Assembly: GCA_045403215.1 (NCBI GenBank)
Contig: JAXIOW010000071.1
Span: 1 to 15,363, forward strand
Length of the DNA stretch: 15,363 bases
Origin: NS-12 sp045403215
GTDB taxonomy: Bacteria > Nitrospirota > Nitrospiria > Nitrospirales > NS-4
Direction: 5' to 3'
The notes under the pieces were generated by a model that was not told the origin of the DNA, did no database searches, and saw only the letters and a list, made by a program, of their open reading frames with translations. The translations under genes and the position numbers were made by a program. Positions 1-7,365 of the stretch are shown here, piece by piece. The first letter of the stretch is position 1; each line of letters starts with the position of its first letter.

Positions 1-62
1 GTTGGGGCGGCGCAGGCGACAAAGGTAAGCACGACAACGCCGGCAAGCACTATGCGGGTCAT
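1..62 (-). CDS. Lipoprotein N-terminus, partial (cut by window edge)
   Basis: An ATG at 62-60 on the minus strand opens a frame that reads MTRIVLAGVVVLTFVACAAP and runs off the window edge. One Arg, a hydrophobic stretch and Cys17 after F-V-A make a short type II (lipoprotein) signal peptide, so the mature protein is probably anchored to the membrane by a lipidated Cys. A promoter (100-128) and an AGAGG Shine-Dalgarno about 7 nt before the ATG support the start. Only 20 codons are visible, so the function cannot be told. Confidence 0.6.
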   Translation of the reverse strand, partial: MTRIVLAGVVVLTFVACAAP

Positions 63-99
63 TCACGGGCCTCTGCTGTCACAGGCCGGAACCGTGCTC

Positions 100-128
100 C
101 TTATACATGAATTTCCCTGGGACAGCAA
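100..128 (-). promoter_or_regulatory. Promoter for the edge lipoprotein gene
   Basis: On the minus strand, -35 TTGCTG (128-123), a 17-nt spacer and -10 TATAAG (105-100) with TG directly upstream. The predicted start is near 93, giving a leader of about 31 nt that contains AGAGG before the ATG at 62. Read by eye only. Confidence 0.5.
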
Positions 129-189
129 CTGAAAGCAGCGAGAATAATGATCTAGTCGGGAGGCGAGTCTGTCGCAGATGCTGGATCCT

Positions 190-1449
190 TTATAGCTGGG
201 CGGGCGTTGTATTGGCTGGTGAGGCGATCCGAGGGCGGAGATCCGTCAGCCACCCCAGTGTCACTCCATATGGCGTTGGAGAGGGCGGGGGAATCTCGTG
301 CGGGTCCCCCGCCAGGACGATCCGTTCGCGCGCCAGACACGCGCAGGCCAGCAGCAAGGGGAGCGGAATGCAGGGGCCCTCGTCGACCAGCAAGGCATCG
401 TATCGGATGGAATGGAAAATGGCGTCGCCGATCACGCGGACGGGCGTGACGGCGAGGACCCGTTTGGCCTGGAGGAAAGGCAGCCGCTTGGTGTCCTCTT
501 CCATGGACAGGACTTCCCGCACCTTCGTGATGCCCCCCAATCGCTCGACTTCATCTTTGAGCTCCTCGTACTCGGGCCGCAGTTCCGGGTCCACGTAGGC
601 TTCCGGCTTCAACTCGTTGATGCGTGTCTGAACGATCTCCAGCTCGTTCATGCACTCCTGCTTCTGCGCCTCGTAGAGCACGCAGTTCTCCTTCATAGTG
701 GCGACGTTGCTTCCCACCACCTGCATGCCTAGGCGCTGCCAGAGAGGGAGGCTTTCATAGACCGTGAGGAGATTTTGGAGGCGCTTGATCTCGGCCTGCG
801 CGTCACCCAGAGCTGTGAGCAGGCGCCATTCCAGGTGACGCACCTCGTCGAGGTCCTTCTGCTTTTCCGCCTTGTAGCGGAGGATCGGCGCGAGTTCCAG
901 GTACCGTTCCAGCTTGCGGCGCAGGCCTGCCTTGTCGGCCTGGGACTTGCCCAGGAAGACGGAGACCTGCACGTCGAAGGTCAGGTCCCGCAGGTTGATC
1001 CCGCCTTCGCCCGCGATGCTGGGCGGGTCGTAGCAACAGAGGAAGCTGCGGTGCTGGAGTCCGGCGCCACGGAGCCCTTTGGCGGCGGCCAACAGGGCTT
1101 CGGTCAGCGTTCGGTTGTCGGGTGCGATGAGCAGGACCCGTTTGTTGGCCTTGACCAGCTCCGTCGCAACGACGGCCAGCCGGGCGCGGCGCGCCGCCCG
1201 GTCGGCGTCCCAGATGGTGGTGAGCACGGACGTCACGATCGTGGAGCGGAGCATCGGGTCCGCCACCGGAGTCTCCGGGGCCACCCAGGGCATCAGGCGG
1301 TCCGCCGCGCTGAAGTGGTAGAACGACGGGTGGTGCAGCATGCTCTCCATCCGTTGACGAAGTTTCTGGAGGAAGCCGGAGGGGTCGCCGGCGCGTTCCT
1401 CGTCGGCCACCAGGTGGATGAGTGTGGGCAGCAGGTCGAAGGCCTTCAC
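190..1449 (-). CDS. Superfamily-1 helicase-like protein lacking a P-loop
   Basis: A 419-aa protein starting at GTG 1449, which overlaps the upstream stop as GTGA; a longer frame from 1524 would bury its first 25 codons inside the neighbour. Parts resemble the first RecA domain of UPF1/AAA_11-type SF1 helicases: a motif Ia-like strand (RVLLIAPDNRTL, residues 104-115), a long helical and probably coiled-coil insertion (about 165-315), an AKRVLAVTPVRVI strand (328-340), a motif II-like LLVDEGP (353-359) and a motif III-like GDPHEIPP (381-388). No GxGKT Walker A is seen before motif Ia, and the protein ends about 30 residues after motif III, so motifs IV-VI and the second RecA domain are absent. 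It is probably not an active helicase; a structural or regulatory role is possible. No frameshift is visible, so it may be a genuine short family. It is co-transcribed with the exported protein upstream. Confidence 0.75.
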   Translation of the reverse strand: MKAFDLLPTLIHLVADEERAGDPSGFLQKLRQRMESMLHHPSFYHFSAADRLMPWVAPETPVADPMLRSTIVTSVLTTIWDADRAARRARLAVVATELVKANKRVLLIAPDNRTLTEALLAAAKGLRGAGLQHRSFLCCYDPPSIAGEGGINLRDLTFDVQVSVFLGKSQADKAGLRRKLERYLELAPILRYKAEKQKDLDEVRHLEWRLLTALGDAQAEIKRLQNLLTVYESLPLWQRLGMQVVGSNVATMKENCVLYEAQKQECMNELEIVQTRINELKPEAYVDPELRPEYEELKDEVERLGGITKVREVLSMEEDTKRLPFLQAKRVLAVTPVRVIGDAIFHSIRYDALLVDEGPCIPLPLLLACACLARERIVLAGDPHEIPPPSPTPYGVTLGWLTDLRPRIASPANTTPAQL

Positions 1450-1880
1450 TCGTGCAGGTGCTCCAGCAGGCAGAGGGCGAGGCAGCCGAGTTCGCCAGCC
1501 GGGTCCATCCGCTGGTTCTGGCACTGGCGGGTGCGCACGCAGACGAGAGCCTGGCCCAGGCGCGCGGCCACGTCCACCGGCAAGTCCCCCACCTGGTAAA
1601 CCAGGACTCGCCCTTCGTCCGTGGCCGAGAGGATCAGCAACCGTCGCCGGGCGTCGTCCTCAATGATCACGGCCTGCGGCGCTTGAGGGCCGAGCCGTCC
1701 CAGGCGATAGCCATCCAACGTCCATTGCTGCTTGATCAAGTGGGACGGCGGGTGCAACGCGGTGGGACTCAACCGGATGTTCAGTTGGAGAGGGTCGAAG
1801 GTCTGCTCGCCCCCTTGCGCCATACCGAGAAAAGGACTCACGGAGACGAGCGTCGCCACCCAAAGTAGGCGGAAAATCAT
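1446..1880 (-). CDS. Small exported protein of unknown function
   Basis: A 144-aa protein. Residues 1-22 form a typical Sec signal peptide (MIFRLLWVATLVSVSPFLGMA) with likely cleavage after GMA, so the product should be periplasmic. The mature part is beta-rich in the middle (QAVIIEDDARRRLLILSATDE) and carries four Cys within its last 35 residues, which could pair as disulfides. I recognise no family. The ATG at 1880 lies 7 nt behind a -10 box with no Shine-Dalgarno, suggesting a leaderless mRNA. The stop overlaps the GTG of the helicase-like gene by 4 nt, so the two are translationally coupled and may work together, although one product appears exported and the other cytoplasmic. Confidence 0.75.
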   Translation of the reverse strand: MIFRLLWVATLVSVSPFLGMAQGGEQTFDPLQLNIRLSPTALHPPSHLIKQQWTLDGYRLGRLGPQAPQAVIIEDDARRRLLILSATDEGRVLVYQVGDLPVDVAARLGQALVCVRTRQCQNQRMDPAGELGCLALCLLEHLHE

Positions 1881-1886
1881 GCCGAT

Positions 1887-1915
1887 ATTCTAGCGAAGCA
1901 GGACCGCGATCACAA
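1887..1915 (-). promoter_or_regulatory. Promoter for the exported-protein/helicase-like pair
   Basis: Minus strand: -35 TTGTGA (1915-1910), 17-nt spacer, -10 TAGAAT (1892-1887). Only ATCGGC separates the -10 box from the ATG at 1880, so transcription should start at or next to the initiator codon. It faces away from the rplI promoter across a 106-nt divergent intergenic region. Confidence 0.6.
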
Positions 1916-1926
1916 GCCGCCGTTCG

Positions 1927-1955
1927 TTGACTTTCCCCCAGTGCTCCTGTAGTAT
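1927..1955 (+). promoter_or_regulatory. Promoter for rplI-glyA-nrdR
   Basis: -35 TTGACT (1927-1932), 17-nt spacer, -10 TAGTAT (1950-1955). The predicted start near 1962 gives a leader of about 25 nt that includes the CAAGGAG Shine-Dalgarno for rplI. Read by eye. Confidence 0.6.
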
Positions 1956-1986
1956 TTTTACTTCTTCCCACAAGGAGTTGTAGCTC

Positions 1987-2469
1987 ATGAAGGTGATTCT
2001 GCGAGAAGACGTGCAAGGAGTGGGCAACATAGGGGATATTCTTGAGGTTGCTTCTGGCTATGCCCGCAATTTTCTCTTCCCTCGGAACAAGGCGGTGGAG
2101 GCGACCGGCCGCAGCCTGAAGACGGTCGAACATGCCAAGCGCGTGATCGCTGAAAAGGCGCGCAAAGAGAAGACTTCCCTGGAAGAGTTCGCGAAGAAGG
2201 TCAGCGCCATCGCCGTGACAATTCCCGTTCAGGTCGGCAAGGACGACAAGCTGTTCGGGTCCGTGACGGCCAAGGACATCGCCGAAGCTCTGGCGGCCCA
2301 AGGGATCGAGGTGGACAAGCGCAAGATCGAGCTGGGCCCTCCGATCAAGGAACTCGGCACTGTATCGGTGCCGGTCAAGCTCCACTCTCAGGTGACGGCC
2401 ACGGTGAGCGTGACAGTGGTCAAGGCCGAAGCCTCCAGCGACGCGCCGGCCTCCGGCAAGGGAAGCTAA
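1987..2469 (+). CDS. rplI: 50S ribosomal protein bL9
   Basis: A 160-aa bL9, a large-subunit protein that binds 23S rRNA near the L1 stalk and helps maintain reading frame. The start MKVILREDVQGVGNIGD and the following GYARNFLFPRNKA (residues 24-36) are the hallmark N-terminal rRNA-binding domain. A charged connecting helix (about 41-75) leads to the C-terminal domain (KLFGSVTAKDIAEAL, GPPIKELGT). It is slightly longer than the usual near-150 residues because of a Ser/Ala-rich tail ending GKGS. GGAG lies 9 nt before the ATG. It leads an apparent operon, with glyA starting 7 nt after its stop. rpsF and rpsR, frequent partners of rplI, are not next to it; the upstream neighbour is divergent. Confidence 0.97.
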   Translation: MKVILREDVQGVGNIGDILEVASGYARNFLFPRNKAVEATGRSLKTVEHAKRVIAEKARKEKTSLEEFAKKVSAIAVTIPVQVGKDDKLFGSVTAKDIAEALAAQGIEVDKRKIELGPPIKELGTVSVPVKLHSQVTATVSVTVVKAEASSDAPASGKGS

Positions 2470-2476
2470 CGCATCC

Positions 2477-3724
2477 ATGCCCAACCCGCTGAAGACGACC
2501 GATCCCGAGATCTACGAGGCCATCCGGAAGGAGGGCCGCCGCCAGCGCGAAAAGGTCCTGTTGATCGCGTCGGAGAACTTCGCCAGCCCGGCGGTCCTGG
2601 CCGCGCAGGGCTCGCTCATGACCAACAAGTACGCCGAGGGCTATGCCGGTCGCCGCTACTATGGGGGCTGCCAGTACATGGACGTCGTCGAGTCGCTGGC
2701 GATCGAGCGCGCCAAGCGGATCTTCGGCGCGGACCACGTGAATGTCCAACCCCATTCGGGGGCGCAGGCCAACATGGCCGTCTACTTCGCGGTCCTTAAG
2801 CCGGGCGACGCGATCCTCGGCATGGATCTGGCCCATGGCGGCCACCTCACCCACGGGAGCCGCGTGAGCTTCTCCGGCATTCTCTATCACGCCTATTCCT
2901 ACGGCGTGGACCGGACCACCGAGCGTATCGATTACGACGCGGTGGGGAAGATGGCCGAGGAGTGCCGGCCGCGGCTGATCGTCGTCGGCGCCAGCGCCTA
3001 TCCCCGTACCCTCGACTTTCCCAAGTGCCACGAGATCGCGAAAGCGGTCGGCGCCTACCTCATGGTGGACATCGCCCACATCGCGGGGTTGATCGCCACC
3101 GGCCTGCATCCGAGTCCCATCCCCTATGCCGACTTTGTCACCACCACGACCCACAAGACGCTGCGCGGGCCGCGAGGCGGCATGGTGATGTGCAAGGCCG
3201 AGTATGCCAAGGCGCTGGACAAGGCGGTCTTTCCCGGTCTCCAAGGCGGGCCGTTGATGCATGTCATCGCTGCCAAGGCCGTCGCCCTGAAAGAGGCGCT
3301 CTCCCCGGGCTTCAAGAAATACCAGCAACAAGTCTTGGCGAACGCCAAGGCCTTGGCGAGCGGCCTCCAGAAGCGGGGCTTCCGGATCGTGTCGGGGGGC
3401 ACGGATACCCACCTGATGCTGGTGGATGTCACGACGAAAGGGATGACCGGTAAGGAAGCCGAGGCGGCGCTGGACGAGGCGGGTATCACGGTCAACAAGA
3501 ACGCGATCCCGTACGATGAGAAGCCGCCGGCCATTGCCAGCGGCATTCGGCTCGGCACGCCGATCGTCACCACGCGTGGCATGCGGGAGAAGGAGATGGA
3601 CCAGATCGCCGACGCCATCGACAAGGTCCTGTCACATCATCAGGATGAGACCGTGCGGCGGCTCGTGCGCTCGCGCATGCGCGCCTTGTGCGGGAAGTTC
3701 CCTGTCTTTAAAGAGTATCGGTAA
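2477..3724 (+). CDS. glyA: Serine hydroxymethyltransferase
   Basis: A 415-aa PLP enzyme, full length for the family. It interconverts serine and glycine while loading a one-carbon unit onto tetrahydrofolate (5,10-methylene-THF), in the cytoplasm. The PLP lysine is K227 in VTTTTHKTLRGPRGG (221-235). Other family signatures are LIASENFASPAV (29-40), KYAEGYAGRRYYGG (51-64), QPHSGAQAN (91-99), and D198 with H201 in VDIAHIAG. The start lies 7 nt after rplI, with a weak AAGGGA about 13 nt upstream, so translation may be coupled to rplI. Methylene-THF is also the carbon source for ThyX-type thymidylate synthesis, and a ThyX-like gene lies in this window, but no direct link is shown. Confidence 0.97.
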   Translation: MPNPLKTTDPEIYEAIRKEGRRQREKVLLIASENFASPAVLAAQGSLMTNKYAEGYAGRRYYGGCQYMDVVESLAIERAKRIFGADHVNVQPHSGAQANMAVYFAVLKPGDAILGMDLAHGGHLTHGSRVSFSGILYHAYSYGVDRTTERIDYDAVGKMAEECRPRLIVVGASAYPRTLDFPKCHEIAKAVGAYLMVDIAHIAGLIATGLHPSPIPYADFVTTTTHKTLRGPRGGMVMCKAEYAKALDKAVFPGLQGGPLMHVIAAKAVALKEALSPGFKKYQQQVLANAKALASGLQKRGFRIVSGGTDTHLMLVDVTTKGMTGKEAEAALDEAGITVNKNAIPYDEKPPAIASGIRLGTPIVTTRGMREKEMDQIADAIDKVLSHHQDETVRRLVRSRMRALCGKFPVFKEYR

Positions 3725-3741
3725 GGAGAAGGCGGCCTTCG

Positions 3742-4212
3742 GTGCGATGCCCGTTTTGCAGCCACGTTGAAGACAAGGTCGTGGACTCACGGATGGCGAA
3801 GGAAGGCGAGGCCATCCGCCGGCGCCGAGAGTGCCTGGGGTGCAAGCGGCGGTTCACCACCTACGAGCGGGTCGAAGAGGTCCTCCCTATGGTCATCAAG
3901 AAGGACGGGCGGCGGGAGCCCTTCGACCGGGCCAAGGTGCTGGCCGGCTTGAAAAAAGCCTGCGAGAAACGCCCGATCAGCATGGCGACGCTGGAGGCTG
4001 TCGCGGACCGCATCGAGAAGCGTATCCAGGAGCGGGGCGAGGCCGAGGTTCCGTGCCGTGTGGTGGGCGAGGAGGTTATGTCCGAGCTCCACCAATTCGA
4101 TCAGGTCGCGTATGTGCGTTTCGCGTCCGTGTACCGGGAGTTCAAGGACGTCGCGCAGTTCACGGATGAGGTCAAGGGGCTGCTTCGCGAGCGGGGAGAG
4201 GGACAGGCCTAG
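3742..4212 (+). CDS. nrdR: Transcriptional repressor NrdR
   Basis: A 156-aa NrdR, the ATP/dATP-sensing repressor of ribonucleotide reductase genes. The N-terminal zinc ribbon has C3 and C6 (RCPFC) and C31 and C34 (ECLGC). The basic segment around it (RRRRECLGCKRRFTTYER) binds DNA at NrdR boxes. The ATP-cone domain covers about residues 49-139 (VIKKDGRREPFDRAKVLAGL onward). The start is GTG 3742, fixed by the conserved M-R-C-P-F-C opening; AAGGAG lies about 13 nt upstream, and 17 nt separate it from glyA. No nrd gene is in the window, so its targets lie elsewhere. Third member of the rplI-glyA-nrdR run. Confidence 0.96.
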   Translation: MRCPFCSHVEDKVVDSRMAKEGEAIRRRRECLGCKRRFTTYERVEEVLPMVIKKDGRREPFDRAKVLAGLKKACEKRPISMATLEAVADRIEKRIQERGEAEVPCRVVGEEVMSELHQFDQVAYVRFASVYREFKDVAQFTDEVKGLLRERGEGQA

Positions 4213-4282
4213 CAGGAGCCCCGCCTCCTTCGTTTCCTTCCTGCGTCAACCGGGCTTATCATTCTATACGGGAGCGCGTGCG

Positions 4283-5440
4283 ATGTCGGTAAAGACCAAA
4301 CCCTCGTCCCGTCGTCGGTCCACCCCCCAGAAACGTGGCGCGTCCCGTCCGGACGCAGCCGTCACTCGCGTCACCAATGTGGCCATTATCGGCGCGGGCG
4401 CCGGGGGGTCGGCTCTCCTGACGATCCTGGCGCCGGATCCGCTGGTTCGCATCGTCGGCGTGGCCGAGATCAATCCCAAGGCTCCTGGGCTGCGCCTGGC
4501 CAAACGGCACGGCATTCCCGTGACACGGAACTTCCGTGACCTCCTGAGTTCCGAGGAAGTAGACCTGATCATCGACGTGACCGGCAGTCCTGAGGTCGAA
4601 GAGGTGCTGTTCGAACTGGACCGGGTGGGAGTGGCCGTTGTCCGCGGGACGAGCGCCAAGTTCATGTGGCAGCTCATCGAGGCGCGCGTGCGCGCGAACG
4701 CCGAGACCACGCGACACCTCAAGAAATTCCAGGAGCTTTCGCGGTTGTACGAACAGGAGGCCGGCTCCGCCGTCACCGGCGAGCGCAGCCGTATTGCCTG
4801 CGAGATCCATGACGGCCTGGTCCAGACTTTGGCCGGGATCAATCTCAAGCTGGACCTGTGCCGTGAGCTCATCTTCTCGGATCCGACCCGCAGCTTCGAA
4901 CTGCTCAGTGACGCCAAGGCCCAGCTCAAGACGGCCATCGACGAATCACGGCAGGTAATCTTCAACCTCCGTCCGCTCTACTTTGAATCGATGGAGCTGA
5001 TGCCGGCGCTCAAAAATTACCTTAAGTCCTACGAGACGCAGTCGCACATCCGGACCGAGTTGGTGTGGTCGGGCGACGAATCGGCGATGGCGCCGAAGAC
5101 CAAGATCGTTCTGTTCCGGATCGTGCAGGAAGCGCTCAGCAACGTCCAGAAGCACGCCAAAGCGGATCAGATCCTGATCACCCTGGCGGTTGTGGAGGGC
5201 CGGATCAAAGGGACGATCGAAGACAACGGGATCGGGTTCGACGTGGAGGCCATGTCGCAGGACCCGACCAAATGGCAGTCGTTCGGCTTGAAGGGGATCC
5301 AGGAACGGGCCCGCCTGGTCGGGGGGACGGCCCGCGTGGAATCGCGGAAGGGGCACGGAACCCGGGTCCTCGTCGATATCCCTCTCACTCCGGAGGAGGA
5401 GCAGCAGCGTGGAGCGGATCAGGGTCCTGATCGCAGATGA
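4283..5440 (+). CDS. Histidine kinase with N-terminal Rossmann (NAD-binding-type) domain
   Basis: A 385-aa cytoplasmic sensor kinase. After a basic, low-complexity tail (1-30), residues 31-130 form a Rossmann fold: VAIIGAGAGGSALL (33-46, GxGxxG), an acidic Glu62 ending the second strand (VGVAEINP), then LIIDVTGSPEVEE. This resembles the nucleotide domains of Gfo/Idh/MocA or homoserine dehydrogenase proteins; the acidic residue favours NAD over NADP. A helix (about 130-165) leads to a NarX/HisKA_3-type kinase: phospho-acceptor H176 in EIHDGLVQ, N-box RIVQEALSNVQKH (279-291), G1 DNGIGFD (314-320) and G2 GLKGIQERA (335-343). No transmembrane segment is seen. The start at 4283 is chosen because GGGAG lies 8 nt upstream; a longer frame from 4058 would overlap nrdR. 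The regulator gene overlaps its 3' end by 32 nt. I infer that it senses NAD(H) or a related metabolite. Confidence 0.93.
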   Translation: MSVKTKPSSRRRSTPQKRGASRPDAAVTRVTNVAIIGAGAGGSALLTILAPDPLVRIVGVAEINPKAPGLRLAKRHGIPVTRNFRDLLSSEEVDLIIDVTGSPEVEEVLFELDRVGVAVVRGTSAKFMWQLIEARVRANAETTRHLKKFQELSRLYEQEAGSAVTGERSRIACEIHDGLVQTLAGINLKLDLCRELIFSDPTRSFELLSDAKAQLKTAIDESRQVIFNLRPLYFESMELMPALKNYLKSYETQSHIRTELVWSGDESAMAPKTKIVLFRIVQEALSNVQKHAKADQILITLAVVEGRIKGTIEDNGIGFDVEAMSQDPTKWQSFGLKGIQERARLVGGTARVESRKGHGTRVLVDIPLTPEEEQQRGADQGPDRR

Positions 5441-6080
5441 CCACCGCGTGGTCCGGGAGGGCCTCGCGGCGATCTTGCGGGAGAGCGGCGACCTTGAGGT
5501 TGTGGGCGAGGCTCGTGACGGTCAGGAGGCCGTGGAGAAAGCCCGGGAACTGTCGCCCGACGTCATCCTGATGGACGTGAGCATGCCCCGCATGAGCGGG
5601 GTGGAGGCCACCCGCGCCATCAAGCGGGAGTCTCCGCACATCGGCATCGTGGCCCTCACGATGTACGATGAGGAGAAATACATTTTCGATCTTGTCCGCG
5701 CCGGAGCCACTGGCTATCTGCTGAAGGATTCCGACTCGGCGCAGATCATTTCGGCCATCCGGTCGATCTACAAAGGCGAGTCCCTCATCCATCCGTCCGT
5801 GGCGAGCAAGATTCTTGCGGAGTTCTCCTTGCTGGCGGAAGGGAAGAGCAAGAAGCAGGCTCGGACCGAGCACGACCTGACCGAGCGGGAGATCACCGTG
5901 CTGCGCCTGGTGGCCGATGGGAAAACGAACAAGGAGATTGCCAACGAGCTCAACCTCAGCGAGAAGACGGTCAAGAACCACGTGCGGAACATCTTCCACA
6001 AACTACAAGTCTATGACCGTACGCAAGCCGCCATCCTGGCCATCCGCAAGGGATTGATCGAGCTCGACCCCAAACCCTAA
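5409..6080 (+). CDS. NarL/FixJ-family response regulator
   Basis: A 223-aa DNA-binding response regulator, the expected partner of the kinase just upstream. The receiver domain (1-120) has the acidic pair D10/D11, phospho-acceptor D56 (VILMDVSMP), T84 and K106 (YLLKD). A linker (about 125-150) leads to a LuxR-type helix-turn-helix (LTEREITVLRLVADGKTNKEIA, then SEKTVKNHVRNIFHKL). Translation starts at GTG 5409, inside the kinase gene, with GGAGGAG about 8 nt upstream, so expression is coupled to the kinase. Its stop overlaps the stop of a minus-strand relic at 6077-6181. Target promoters are not identifiable from the window. Confidence 0.96.
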   Translation: MERIRVLIADDHRVVREGLAAILRESGDLEVVGEARDGQEAVEKARELSPDVILMDVSMPRMSGVEATRAIKRESPHIGIVALTMYDEEKYIFDLVRAGATGYLLKDSDSAQIISAIRSIYKGESLIHPSVASKILAEFSLLAEGKSKKQARTEHDLTEREITVLRLVADGKTNKEIANELNLSEKTVKNHVRNIFHKLQVYDRTQAAILAIRKGLIELDPKP

Positions 6081-6181
6081 TACCCGTAGCGGTCTTCTTC
6101 CCAGGGCAGGGCCGTGTTGGAGTAGCCGCGCACTTCCCAGAAGCCCGGCTTGTCGTGCTCGGCCCTGCGACTGGGGAAATG
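6077..6181 (-). pseudogene. C-terminal relic resembling a sulfite-oxidase-family molybdoenzyme
   Basis: On the minus strand a 34-codon open stretch ends at TAG 6079-6077 and reads ...EHDKPGFWEVRGYSNTALP..., finishing in EEDRYGY. The GFWExRGY-x-N-x4-PW-x-EER-like ending recalls the C-terminus of sulfite oxidase/YedY-type molybdopterin oxidoreductases; this match is from memory. An in-frame TAG at 6184-6182 and the lack of any start or upstream domain mark it as a fragment. Its stop overlaps the stop of the response regulator (CTAA at 6077-6080), as expected if a complete convergent gene once stood here and lost its 5' part. The rest of 6182-6350 holds only the lpxC promoter and a weak hairpin. 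Confidence 0.5.
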
Positions 6182-6273
6182 CTACAGATGCAGTGTTTTT
6201 GCAACATGACGCCGTTACGGCGGATCTTTAGCGTGGTGCCGAGGAGTCATGAAACGTTCAATAATTCAATGAC

Positions 6274-6303
6274 TTGATAGACAAGTTTGGGATCTTCTAG
6301 TGT
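6274..6303 (+). promoter_or_regulatory. Promoter for lpxC
   Basis: -35 TTGATA (6274-6279), 18-nt spacer, -10 TAGTGT (6298-6303), in the most AT-rich part of the gap before lpxC. The predicted start near 6310 leaves a leader of about 40 nt ending in the AAAGGAG Shine-Dalgarno. Confidence 0.5.
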
Positions 6304-6350
6304 CGGTATTACTCTTGCTTATCTAAGGCTGCACCAGTCAAAGGAGACTA

Positions 6351-7274
6351 ATGCGCCAACAGCAGACCATTCGAAAGCCGGTAACGTGTATGGGGGTAGG
6401 CCTTCACTCAGGATGCCGGGTGTCGCTGACCCTCACGCCAGCCCCGCCCGATACGGGTATCGTCTTCATTCGAACGGACCTCAGCGCCAAACCGAGGGTG
6501 CCTGTCGTCATCAACAATGTGCGCCCGACCCTGTTGTCGACGACGGTTGGAGTGGACGGCGTGCAGGTCCAGACCATCGAGCACCTCCTGGCTGCGGCGG
6601 CAGGCCTTAGGATCGACAATCTGTATGTCGAAGTGGATGCACCGGAACTTCCGGCCCTGGATGGCAGCGCGACGCCGTTCGTGGACCTGCTGCAGGAAGC
6701 CGGGATTGCCGCCCAGGACCGGCATCGGTCCTACTTGAAGATCGTGCGTCCCATCGATGTGACCGAAGGCGAAAAGCATATTTCAATTCGCCCGGCCTCC
6801 ACGGCCAGCGTCACGTACACCATTGACTATGACCATCCGCTGATCCGACGCCAGGCCTACACCTACGATTGGTCTTCCGACAGTTTTATCCGGGACATCG
6901 CTCCGGCCCGCACCTTCGGTTTTCTCCGCGAGGTCGAAGCGCTCTGGGAAGCCGGTCTGGGTCTCGGCGGGTCGCTGCACAACACGCTCATTCTGTCCGA
7001 TGAGGGGTTGCTCAATGAGGGCGGCCTCCGGTACAGGGACGAATTCGTGCGCCACAAGGTCCTCGACTTGGTCGGCGATATGATGCTTCTGGGCATGCCG
7101 GTCGTCGGAGAGATCCTGGCGACCCGATCTGGGCACGCGCTGCATGCTCGTCTCGTTTCCCGCATCCTCGAATCTCGCGACAACTGGGTGCTCGTGTCGG
7201 CTGAGCCTCACGCCCCGGCCGGTCGCCTGCGCGAGCTACCGCCGTCTTTGGTCGCCTCTCCACAGCGCGACTAA
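6351..7274 (+). CDS. lpxC: UDP-3-O-acyl-N-acetylglucosamine deacetylase
   Basis: A 307-aa LpxC, the zinc enzyme for the committed step of lipid A synthesis: it removes the acetyl group from UDP-3-O-acyl-GlcNAc in the cytoplasm. Zinc ligands are H78 (TIEHLLAA), H235 and D239 (RHKVLDLVGDMML); the catalytic base is H262 (SGHALH). Other signatures are GVGLHSG (15-21), PALDGSATPFV (101-111) and the second-domain RTFGFLREVE (187-196). AAGGAG lies 4 nt before the ATG, and the gene appears monocistronic. It shows that the organism makes lipid A and has an outer membrane. The hairpin at 7366-7397, about 90 nt downstream, may also stop this transcript. Confidence 0.97.
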   Translation: MRQQQTIRKPVTCMGVGLHSGCRVSLTLTPAPPDTGIVFIRTDLSAKPRVPVVINNVRPTLLSTTVGVDGVQVQTIEHLLAAAAGLRIDNLYVEVDAPELPALDGSATPFVDLLQEAGIAAQDRHRSYLKIVRPIDVTEGEKHISIRPASTASVTYTIDYDHPLIRRQAYTYDWSSDSFIRDIAPARTFGFLREVEALWEAGLGLGGSLHNTLILSDEGLLNEGGLRYRDEFVRHKVLDLVGDMMLLGMPVVGEILATRSGHALHARLVSRILESRDNWVLVSAEPHAPAGRLRELPPSLVASPQRD

Positions 7275-7365
7275 TCTCGTCTTTTCTAATCCTTCCGAGA
7301 ATACACCCGTCACGCGATCGGTCTGAATCATTGTTCGGGCAAGATTGAGTTGGTGGGGGTTAAGA

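Noticed and set aside
1450..1524. Longer start of the helicase-like protein at 1524
   Set aside because: It overlaps the exported-protein gene by 79 nt; the GTG at 1449 forms a standard GTGA stop/start overlap.
2420..3412. Long minus-strand frame opposite glyA
   Set aside because: A shadow ORF produced by the GC-rich third positions of glyA; its translation is an Arg/Gly/His-rich string with no family features.
4212..4232. AGGAG/CTCCT inverted repeat after nrdR as a terminator
   Set aside because: The 5-bp stem with a C-rich loop and a broken T-tract is not convincing; read-through into the kinase gene remains possible.
4058..4282. Upstream extension of the kinase frame from ATG 4058
   Set aside because: It would overlap nrdR by about 155 nt, its residues are a low-quality Ser/Arg-rich shadow, and ATG 4283 has a well-placed GGGAG.
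6210..6222. Hairpin CGCCG-TTA-CGGCG followed by GATCTTT as terminator of the response regulator
   Set aside because: The stem has only 5 bp and a 3-nt loop, it lies 130 nt after the stop, and it has no real U-tract; too weak to list.
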